NCBI RefSeq assembly: GCF_000330505.1
Contig: NW_004191656.1
Location: 38,157 to 51,969 of the forward strand
Reading direction: 5' to 3'
Length of the DNA stretch: 13,813 nucleotides
Source: Entamoeba invadens IP1
Taxonomy: Eukaryota; Evosea; Mastigamoebida; Endamoebidae
Shown here: one piece after another, positions 1 through 7,217 of the stretch
How positions within the stretch are numbered: position 1 is the stretch's first letter
Layout of the letters: the number at the start of each line of letters is the position of its first letter
The notes under the pieces: model-generated
What the model saw: only the letters and a program-made list of their open reading frames with translations
The model's database searches: none
What the model was told of the DNA's origin: nothing
Position numbers and translations under genes: made by a program

Positions 1-143
1 TCTTTAAAAGTGTCAATTCCCACAGGGTAATAGTCGTGTATATCATGCGTTAAATGCGCTTCCAAGACTTTGTTACACTCAGCATTAAGTGCGTCAATAA
101 ATAAAATTTTATACACAACGTCTGATGGTATGTCAAAACCCAT
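1..143 (-). CDS. 5' part of an unidentified gene, cut by the window edge
   Basis: The minus strand has an open frame from an ATG at 143-141 to the window edge: 47 complete codons plus two bases, starting MGFDIPSDVVYK. I do not recognise the family. Coding is supported by GC content and codon use well above the flanking DNA, which turns very AT-rich just upstream of the ATG, and by a good Entamoeba-type core promoter 18-38 bases upstream. The visible part has no signal peptide or membrane segment; it is mixed acidic and hydrophobic (an LFIDALNAECNK stretch) and suggests a soluble intracellular protein. The gene is divergent from the kinase gene to the right, about 2.4 kb away. The frame and start are fairly secure; function is unknown. 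Confidence 0.7.
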   Translation of the reverse strand, partial: MGFDIPSDVVYKILFIDALNAECNKVLEAHLTHDIHDYYPVGIDTFK

Positions 144-160
144 AGATATATGTATCGTGT

Positions 161-181
161 TGAACTTTTTGAGTTTAAATA
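161..181 (-). promoter_or_regulatory. Core promoter of the left-edge gene
   Basis: Read on the minus strand, TATTTAAA (181-174) is followed by AAAAAGTTCA (170-161) and then the ATG at 143. Entamoeba promoters are known to carry a TATTTAAA-type TATA element and an AAAAATTCA-type initiator with very short 5' leaders. The first element matches exactly and the second differs only slightly. The usual TATA-to-start distance is about 30 bases; here the two elements are close together, so the exact initiation site is uncertain. Confidence 0.5.
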
Positions 182-700
182 ACAACAATTTTAATATAAC
201 AAGTTTTATTTTTATGATAAGGTTATACTATATGGTAAATAATATAGTTTATGTACTTTATATTAAAATTAAAAAACGAACTAATAAATTACTTTCTTAT
301 TTGTATTTAATTATGTTTACTATTATTAATGATAATAATATTATTTATTATAATTATTTATATAAAAATGCAGTTCTAGTCAAATTTGTCTCATTTCATA
401 TTTCAGTTTTAATTTGTGTTTGTTTTACAAATAAAGCGTGTATTAAATGATTGGTAAACTACCGTGTTCATTTTAATTGTTTGTAGTCATAGGGAAAAAT
501 CTGAATTGTTTAATTAAAGTCATTTTAAAAACTTGCAACTTTGACGTGTCAGTGCAACTTTGTTTATAGTATAAATATAATAAAAAATTATATGTTTTTA
601 GAAACAAAACAAGAAAACACAAACAAATTTCTTTAAAACTATTACTCTAATTAAAATACTATAACTAAACTACAACTAAAGTTGCACATTTTTTCTCAAT
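182..700. other. AT-rich intergenic DNA with GTGCAACTTT motifs
   Basis: No gene is supported here; a plus-strand open frame over 70-450 is low-complexity and partly antisense to the left-edge gene. The notable content is a repeated word: TTGCAACTTTG at 533-543, GTGCAACTTTG at 552-562, and its inverse AAAGTTGCAC at 678-687. A further inverse copy lies at about 1340-1348. The 552 and 678 copies face each other across about 115 bp of AT-rich sequence. This could be the edge of an old element or a repeated regulatory word; the sequence alone does not decide. Confidence 0.4.
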
Positions 701-1000
701 TACAGTAAAAAGTGTTTATTTGTGGGTTTTTAAACAGAGAAAAAATATATATTTGTGGGTTTATCATGGAATTGTGAAGTAAATTCTATTCACCATTTTT
801 TCCATTAAAAATCAGTGTTATAGAAAATATAGTAGTTTTTTTTAATTATAAAAAACTATATTATTTATCTAAGTGTACCTAAATTCAAGGTTCGAGAGCA
901 AAATAATTATTTGTGGGTTTTGCATTTGATTGGTCCATTGACCCACAAATAGACGTAACCCACAAATATAAAAACCCACAAAAAGACACTTTTTACTGTA
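701..1000. mobile_element. Tc1/mariner-like MITE, 296 bp, TA target duplication
   Basis: The element body is 703-998, flanked by TA at 701-702 and 999-1000. Its ends are inverted: the left end reads CAGTAAAAAGTGTTT, and the right end, read inward on the minus strand, is CAGTAAAAAGTGTCT. Similarity continues with gaps through repeated TTTGTGGG words. That word occurs six times: three forward (about 718, 751, 909) and three inverted (about 941, 958, 974), arranged symmetrically. No transposase frame fits in 296 bp, so the element is non-autonomous. TA duplication and termini starting CAGT are typical of Tc1/mariner transposons, which are known in some Entamoeba genomes. The family assignment is inference; the inverted structure is seen directly. 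Confidence 0.75.
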
Positions 1001-1367
1001 GTTTTTTGGGTTGCACCATTCAACTGTGTCGTGTTTATCGAAATTTTGCAGCGAAAAAGTCTTTGAATCACACGAATTGGCTTGTCTCATTATTTTCTTA
1101 TTATAAAGAGATGTTTAACATTTGCTCTATCCACAGTCGATATACAACACTATTTTATTCGTTGTATGACAATTGGAATTGTAATGTTTTTTATTAGAAC
1201 AAGCAGTTGAACTTATCATTTAAATATCGAGTTATATTTTATGTTGATTTATAACCTAATTCTACTTTTTGTTGTTGTTTTTGTTATTGTCGATAAATAG
1301 AGTTTCCCCTTTGTTGTGAGTAAAAAACAAAGAAAAAATAAAGTTGCACACTTGTTCAAAATGACTT
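1001..1367. other. Intergenic DNA between two MITEs
   Basis: About 365 bp lie between the two inverted-repeat elements. Bases 1001-1160 are somewhat GC-richer than the surroundings. A minus-strand frame from an ATG at 1090 reads 30 plausible residues, but it runs straight into the 701-1000 element, and conceptually removing that element gives an immediate stop. I do not call a gene. An AAAGTTGCAC word at about 1340-1348 sits roughly 20 bp left of the next element, as a similar one does beside the first element. Confidence 0.4.
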
Positions 1368-1520
1368 TACAGTAAAATTTCCCAAGAGCGGGAGGGCGTT
1401 GGAATTTTGTTCTCTTAAGAGCGGGCATTTTCGCCTATCAAACCTTAATTACCTCTTAATAGAAAACTCTATTTTTAGTTTCAGTTTAAAAAATGCCCGC
1501 TCTTGGGAGGTTTTACTGTA
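1368..1520. mobile_element. Tc1/mariner-like MITE, 149 bp, with internal hairpin
   Basis: The element body is 1370-1518, flanked by TA at 1368-1369 and 1519-1520. The left end reads CAGTAAAATTTCCCAAGAGC. The right end, read inward on the minus strand, is CAGTAAAACCTCCCAAGAGC, so 18 of 20 bases match, and the match continues through GGG. A third copy of the inner part, AAGAGCGGGCATTTT at about 1416-1430, pairs with its inverse at about 1490-1505 and would form a strong hairpin with a loop of roughly 60 bases. It is clearly GC-richer than its surroundings and has no coding capacity. It shares CAGTAAAA termini and TA flanks with the 703-998 element but not the internal sequence, so the two may be mobilised by one transposase. 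Confidence 0.78.
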
Positions 1521-2562
1521 ATCAAAATTTAAATAAAATAAAATAAAAACAATAAATTTATTTATTGTTAAAAATTTTTATTAAATATGTTAAAAATAAT
1601 TATTATAAAAATGATAGTTTAATATTTGGATTATTAGTATATTTAATATTTTCTTGTTTATTTTTTATACCCATATTAGTTATAGTTGTAATAATGTTTA
1701 ACTGAACTAAATATAATTTAAGTAATAATATAAACTAAAATTTATAATTTTAGTTTTCGAAGAATTATTCGAATTGAATAATGATTTTTTCAGAAATAAA
1801 CTGTTATATTATCTTCTTTTATAAATATTTTGTAGAACAATAATTTGGCTTTATTCTGATATAAAAAACAAGCATTGAGCAAAACGGTGAAACCCGTGAA
1901 ACATTGAGAATAGTTTTTTATAATAATATTTTGAAAATATGCAATTTTATCGTCAGAAAGTCGCTAAGACTGATTGTATTTATTATATTTTTTGTAACAT
2001 ATTATAGTTTAATTTTTCTTGGTTTGAAACATGAAATTATTATTGTCATATAATTCGAAACCCCTAAATATAGATAAAAAATATTTTTATCGAACAAAAT
2101 GAAACAAACAAAGTCGATCTTTTACATTATAAACTTAAAATAATAATAAAATTAATTATAAAATATAAATATTGTTTTTTAAAAATGTTTTGAATATAAA
2201 AATTTTTTGAGCTACTTTTAGAATTACTTTTGAATTTTCCATTTTTTGTTTCCATTGTAATTATTTAAAATGTTTTACAATTTCTTCATTTTTAAGATGG
2301 TTATGATATTAGTATTATAATAACCAATTTAATTATTAAATTTATATACGTTAGTGTTTTGTATTATTGTAAAAACCCACCAAACCTATTTTCGACATCA
2401 TTACCTACCAATAATTCACCACTTTTATAAAAATACCGTTTAATAATTAAAAATGAATCAACAAAAGAAAAAAATGATAAGATTTTTAAAATGGGGTATA
2501 GTATATAAATTAATAAAACAAGATTAATTTTTTAAAACAAAAAACTTGAATTAATTTTTTAT
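1521..2562. other. Upstream region of the transmembrane kinase gene, no gene seen
   Basis: About 1 kb of very AT-rich DNA without a supportable gene on either strand. Islands of slightly higher GC lie at about 1875-1980 and 2370-2430. The second contains several ACC/CCACC words and lies 130-190 bp upstream of the kinase start, where an upstream regulatory element could be. GTATATAAAT at 2501-2510 is the best TATA-like candidate for the kinase gene, 53-62 bp before its ATG. No convincing initiator follows it, so I do not call a separate promoter feature. Confidence 0.35.
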
Positions 2563-5500
2563 ATGTTGATCACTTTTCTGTTGTTGATATTTGTGGTTAC
2601 AAAAGGGATGAAATGGTGTAGATATGGTAATGTAATTCGCTGTGTTATAGAAGAAGAAAACAATTATACATCTTGCAATAATTTAGCAACAAACAATAGC
2701 ATAACATATGATAAATTCGACACATCGATCACAACATTTCATTGCGAAATTAGAACCAATTTGGTTCTTGAAAATCCTCCCCGAAATTTAACTTCGATGC
2801 TATTTTCACCATCAAACTCGACTTTTTTATTTACACTCATCGCCCCAACGCAAACACAAACAAAAGTAGTTTTAACAACATCTACAGTAAATTGTGACGT
2901 CACCTGTTCTACGTGTAATGGGCCGACTTCATCCGATTGTTTGACGTGTTATAAATACGGAAAGATGACTCAAACTCCTCCAAACAGATGTGAATATTGT
3001 CTTCATTGTGACAACGGCTGTACCCAATACAGTGGAGGAGGGTTTTATTGTCGTTTATGCGACAAAGGGTATCATTTAAGTGTTGATGGTGTTTGTGAAT
3101 TACATGTAAATAGAGGAGATACAAACAATCAAACAATGAAGGGTGTGATATGTCCTGAAGGTCAATATGTAGACGTTAACAATGTCTGTCAAGATTGTTA
3201 TTACGACTGTAAAACGTGTAATTCGAGTACTAAGTGCCTCAAATGCAAAGAGTCCAATAAAGCATTAATTAATGGAATCTGTTATTATTGTCCCAGTGCA
3301 TGCGCAACGTGTTATGGAAGAAACAATGGAGAATGTACTTCTTGTACAAGTGGTTATTATTTAAAGGACGATTACTGTAAAGAATGTACATCAAATTGCT
3401 CATATGGATGCAATAAAGTGGGTAATGTATGTACTGAATGTTTAACAGGATCATTTGTCAATGAAACTGGGTCATGCATTTCATGTACTGAGATATCAAA
3501 TTGTGATGCAGAAGGATGTCAAAATGGACAAACAAAATACTGTGAGAATTGTATCAATGGGTTTGAATCTGTTAAAGGTGTCTGTGTCTGTCCAAATGAA
3601 ACGTTTCAATACTCACAAAATAAGTGTAAATGGTGCACTTATGGATGCAACACATGTACTGGTGAAAATGCAAATCAATGCACTTCTTGTTTAAATAAAT
3701 ATTTTTTGGCTAACAATTCGTGCATTAAATGCAATAAAAATTGTGTTTCTGGATGTGATGATGGTGTCACAAAATGCAAGACATGCTCCATTGGATATTA
3801 CGTTTTAAATGGTGTTTGTGTGTCATGCACAACAATTCAAAATTGTGATACTAAAGGATGTGACACTGGCGATACTCCATATTGCAATATTTGTGCCAAT
3901 GGATTTGTGGCTACCAAAGGCATTTGTGTATGTCCAGAAGGGCATTATATAAACAGTCAAAATGTCTGTCGATTGTGTTACGAAGACGAAAACAACTGTA
4001 AAACTTGTGGAATACAGTCAAATAACACAATGAAGTGTACACAGTGTTATTCGCCTTTTGTTTTAACATCTTCTGGTCATTGTCAAAACTGTCAAAGTTA
4101 TGAATTTTTTAATAAAACGACTTTAAAGTGTGCTTTTAATGATGAAAATTGTAAATCTAACATTAAAGAGGATGTTTGTATAGGTTGTAGTGATATGGCA
4201 TTTTTAAGTGAAAATAAGTGTTTAACTCCAAGTGGAGAGTGTTCTTTGGTTTCTTTATCAAATTGTGAAATGTGCAACAACGGAGTGACAGTTGGTACGC
4301 TGTGTTCAAAAACAGTTGAGAGTTGTAAATATTACAAAGAAACAAAAGACAACATCAAGTGTTTGCAATGTAACGACAGCGCTTTTTTCGATATAAAAAC
4401 TACAAAATGTAATATATTAGTTAACAATGTGACATATAGAAATAATCACATGTATAAATGTGGTGTTAATGAATATAAAAATGAAGAAGACAGTTGTCTA
4501 AGTTGCGGAGAATTTAATTCGAAAAAGTGTTATCATATGAGTAATAAAACAATTCAAATCTTATCATGTCAAGAAGGGTATATTTATGACTATAACAACA
4601 ATATATGTGAAGCACCAGTAAATTGTAAATTGAAAGCGGGAAATGACTGTTTGAGTTGTACTGAATTTAATATGAATATGACAACCAATAAATGTCATTT
4701 ATGCGAATTAGTTGACCACTGTATTATATATAAAAATGATTGTACTTGTTATAATTGTTCGAGTGGATATCTTCTTGACAAAAATCAATGTATTTCAATA
4801 GAGAAATTACACTGTGAAATATCAAATGAGTTTAATTGTGTGAAATGTGTCAATGGATATATAAGAAACACTTTAAATGATATAAATAATTTAAATGAAG
4901 AAAATACTGCATATTGCCAACAACAAAAAAATAATATTAAATATTCTAAGTACGACTTAAAAGGAGAAATTAACATTTTTGAATGTATTAAAAATTATTT
5001 CTTATTTAACCAGACATGTGAAGAACAATTAGCACAAAATTCAGTGTTAAAAACAAATGAAAATTTAGAGTGTAGAATTCAATCAAGTAAAGGATGTATA
5101 TCATGTCAAGAAGGATATTTTAACGACCACAACTCCTGTTTTAAATGCGAAAATAACTGTCAAACTTGTTCGAACAAAACACACTGTTTGACATGTGATC
5201 GATCAAATAATATGCTTTTGACTTCAGAACATACATGTGAGGAATCTACTTTAAGTCTGAAGTGTTTACAGCCGATGGCAGGTAACGTTGGATGTGCCAT
5301 ATGTCGTGATGGCTATTATTATAAAGACAAAGATTGTATCAAATGTGACAAGTCTTGTTCCACCTGTAAAAACGGCATTTCTTGTTTAAAGTGTTCACTC
5401 AATTATTTCTATGATATAGAAGAGAATTTATTATGTAATAGTTATGATTCTCTAATACAATGCAAAGAAAAAACACAAGAGGGGTGTGTTCAATGCAACG

Positions 5501-7080
5501 AGGGGTATTATATAAAGACGCCTTATTGTGAAAAGTGTCCTCAAAACTGCACTTCTTGTGTGTCGTCTACTCAATGTGTGACTTGTATAGAAAATTATGT
5601 GATGATCAATAATAAATGTTTATATCATTCAACTATAGAATTCTGTATTAAATCTAAAAATAACATTTGCACGAAATGTAATCAGAACCATCGACCCAGT
5701 GATGATGGAATGATGTGTCTTGTTGATTATTTCGTTATTATTGGAGTTCCGATTATAGTAACAACAATAGTTATTTTTATTATAATTATAGTAATTGTTG
5801 TACTGATCTACTTCCTTCAAAAAAGACGCAAAGAAATAGAAAAGAGAGATGTTTGCGTATTTAAAATGAATAAATCGAATTTAATTTTCCATTCAATAAC
5901 AAAGGAATTGTGTTCGAATAAAAAGGTGATGGTCTTTGAAGGAAAAGATGAGAGCTGTGAAATTGAAGTGAACAAGGAGAGTCGTGAATTAATATGTTTG
6001 GGGAACACCACATCGCATCGCTTGAAAATTCAAATGAAAGTGAAAGAGGGAAACGATGTCTATGAAATTCGAAGTGAACCTCCTCTGATATCTTTAAAGC
6101 CGCACTTCGCCTGTGAATTTGAAATCTTTTTGAAACCAAATTTTTCAACAAAAATCGAAGATACCATTGCTTGTGTCACACTTGATCTTGTAGAAGGCAC
6201 ACAGAAAGTCGTTTACATCAATATCAAAGCAACAACTAAGATGTCCACTCGACTTGATTATCACGAATTAAGAGAAGAAAAGAAAATAGGTGAAGGTTCC
6301 TTTGGAATAGTTTACAAAGGCTTTTACAGGGAGAATTGTGTTGTGATAAAAATGATGAAAAATTCGACTCAGATAGAAAGGGGGGTGAGTGAATTTGAGA
6401 AGGAAATTGAAATGTTAGACAAATTTAGATGTGAGTATATCATCTATTTTTATGGAGCAGTGGTGATACCAAATAAGATGTGTATGGTCACTGAATTTGC
6501 ACAATTTGGGTCGCTACAGAACTTTATATATTCGCATAAGAGTAATTCAAATACAATTAATATGAAAATGAAAATAAAGTTGATGTTAGATGCTTCAAAG
6601 GGAATTTTGTATTTACATGAAAATGGGATCTTACACAGAGACATTAAACCAGACAACATTCTCGTGTTTTCACTCGATACTATTGACAAAGTAAATGCAA
6701 AATTAACTGATTTTGGCAGTTCAAGAAATATTAATTTACTGATGACTAACATGACATTCACTAAGGGAATTGGAACTCCTGTGTATATGGCGCCCGAAGT
6801 CTTAAATCAAGAAAAATATAAAAAATCGGCTGATGTGTATTCATTTGGAGTGACTTTATATGAAGCTTTCAGTATGAGTGAGGCTTTTCCAATCGAACAA
6901 TTCCCATTTCCTTGGAAAATTGCGGAGTTTGTAACTGCAGGAAACCGACTCAAAAAGACGGACATTATAACTACAAATGAATATGAACTAATTACACGAT
7001 GTTGGGCACATAACCAAAATGATAGACCAACTATTAATGAAGTTGTTGACGACATCACTACGTTATTTGCGTCTTATTAA
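2563..7080 (+). CDS. Transmembrane receptor-like protein kinase with Cys-rich ectodomain (Entamoeba TMK family)
   Basis: An uninterrupted 1,505-residue type I membrane protein. Residues 1-15 (MLITFLLLIFVVTKG) form a signal peptide. From about 111 to 1052 the ectodomain is packed with CxxC and CxxCxxGYY units, furin/EGF-like in style, with many N-x-S/T sites. One hydrophobic helix spans 1057-1085, followed by KRRK. Residues about 1095-1228 are beta-rich and resemble an MSP-type Ig-like fold. The kinase domain covers 1235-1505: glycine loop GEGSFG 1243-1248, VIK lysine K1263, probable alpha-C glutamate E1281, HRDIKPDN 1358-1365 with catalytic D1360, DFG 1383-1385, and GTPVYMAPE up to E1412. All catalytic residues are present, so it should be active. 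HRDIKPDN fits Ser/Thr or dual specificity rather than a classical tyrosine kinase. The architecture matches the large Entamoeba TMK family; ligand and subfamily are not determined. No intron is needed. Confidence 0.95.
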   Translation: MLITFLLLIFVVTKGMKWCRYGNVIRCVIEEENNYTSCNNLATNNSITYDKFDTSITTFHCEIRTNLVLENPPRNLTSMLFSPSNSTFLFTLIAPTQTQTKVVLTTSTVNCDVTCSTCNGPTSSDCLTCYKYGKMTQTPPNRCEYCLHCDNGCTQYSGGGFYCRLCDKGYHLSVDGVCELHVNRGDTNNQTMKGVICPEGQYVDVNNVCQDCYYDCKTCNSSTKCLKCKESNKALINGICYYCPSACATCYGRNNGECTSCTSGYYLKDDYCKECTSNCSYGCNKVGNVCTECLTGSFVNETGSCISCTEISNCDAEGCQNGQTKYCENCINGFESVKGVCVCPNETFQYSQNKCKWCTYGCNTCTGENANQCTSCLNKYFLANNSCIKCNKNCVSGCDDGVTKCKTCSIGYYVLNGVCVSCTTIQNCDTKGCDTGDTPYCNICANGFVATKGICVCPEGHYINSQNVCRLCYEDENNCKTCGIQSNNTMKCTQCYSPFVLTSSGHCQNCQSYEFFNKTTLKCAFNDENCKSNIKEDVCIGCSDMAFLSENKCLTPSGECSLVSLSNCEMCNNGVTVGTLCSKTVESCKYYKETKDNIKCLQCNDSAFFDIKTTKCNILVNNVTYRNNHMYKCGVNEYKNEEDSCLSCGEFNSKKCYHMSNKTIQILSCQEGYIYDYNNNICEAPVNCKLKAGNDCLSCTEFNMNMTTNKCHLCELVDHCIIYKNDCTCYNCSSGYLLDKNQCISIEKLHCEISNEFNCVKCVNGYIRNTLNDINNLNEENTAYCQQQKNNIKYSKYDLKGEINIFECIKNYFLFNQTCEEQLAQNSVLKTNENLECRIQSSKGCISCQEGYFNDHNSCFKCENNCQTCSNKTHCLTCDRSNNMLLTSEHTCEESTLSLKCLQPMAGNVGCAICRDGYYYKDKDCIKCDKSCSTCKNGISCLKCSLNYFYDIEENLLCNSYDSLIQCKEKTQEGCVQCNEGYYIKTPYCEKCPQNCTSCVSSTQCVTCIENYVMINNKCLYHSTIEFCIKSKNNICTKCNQNHRPSDDGMMCLVDYFVIIGVPIIVTTIVIFIIIIVIVVLIYFLQKRRKEIEKRDVCVFKMNKSNLIFHSITKELCSNKKVMVFEGKDESCEIEVNKESRELICLGNTTSHRLKIQMKVKEGNDVYEIRSEPPLISLKPHFACEFEIFLKPNFSTKIEDTIACVTLDLVEGTQKVVYINIKATTKMSTRLDYHELREEKKIGEGSFGIVYKGFYRENCVVIKMMKNSTQIERGVSEFEKEIEMLDKFRCEYIIYFYGAVVIPNKMCMVTEFAQFGSLQNFIYSHKSNSNTINMKMKIKLMLDASKGILYLHENGILHRDIKPDNILVFSLDTIDKVNAKLTDFGSSRNINLLMTNMTFTKGIGTPVYMAPEVLNQEKYKKSADVYSFGVTLYEAFSMSEAFPIEQFPFPWKIAEFVTAGNRLKKTDIITTNEYELITRCWAHNQNDRPTINEVVDDITTLFASY

Positions 7081-7217
7081 TTATTAACAACAATTAAGTT
7101 ATATCTAAGTTACCAACTATTTTTGAAACTTTTAAAAATCATTTAAAATTATTCATAACCTTTTAAAAGTTTTTTCAAAATTATTTTAAAACTTTTAAAA
7201 AACTTTTAAAAATCATT
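7081..7217. repeat. Convergent 3' spacer made of CTTTTAAAA repeats
   Basis: This 137-bp spacer separates two genes that end tail to tail. AAACTTTTAAAAATCATTT occurs at about 7126-7144 and again at about 7200-7218, the second copy running into the RasGAP stop codon. A partial forward copy sits near 7188-7200, and self-complementary CTTTTAAAAG lies near 7160-7169. The kinase stop is embedded in TTATTAATTATT, which contains TAATT, a match to the TA(A/T)TT poly(A) motif known in Entamoeba; ATAATT on the minus strand could serve the other gene. The repeats could fold and may help end both transcripts, but that is inference. Confidence 0.5.

Noticed and set aside
70..450. Plus-strand 126-codon open frame
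   Set aside because: Its first part is antisense to a better-supported minus-strand gene and its promoter; the rest is low-complexity Asn/Tyr/Ile sequence typical of AT-rich noncoding DNA.
869..1197. Open frames on both strands across the right end of the first MITE
   Set aside because: Both run through the inverted repeat of a transposable element, and removing the element closes the minus frame at once. No domain or promoter supports them.
1870..1985. Possible small RNA gene in a GC-richer patch
   Set aside because: No cloverleaf, no paired C and D boxes and no recognisable snRNA sequence could be found by eye.
2909..7058. Many short frames on both strands within the kinase gene
   Set aside because: All are shadows of the single 1,505-codon frame, which has complete domain structure.
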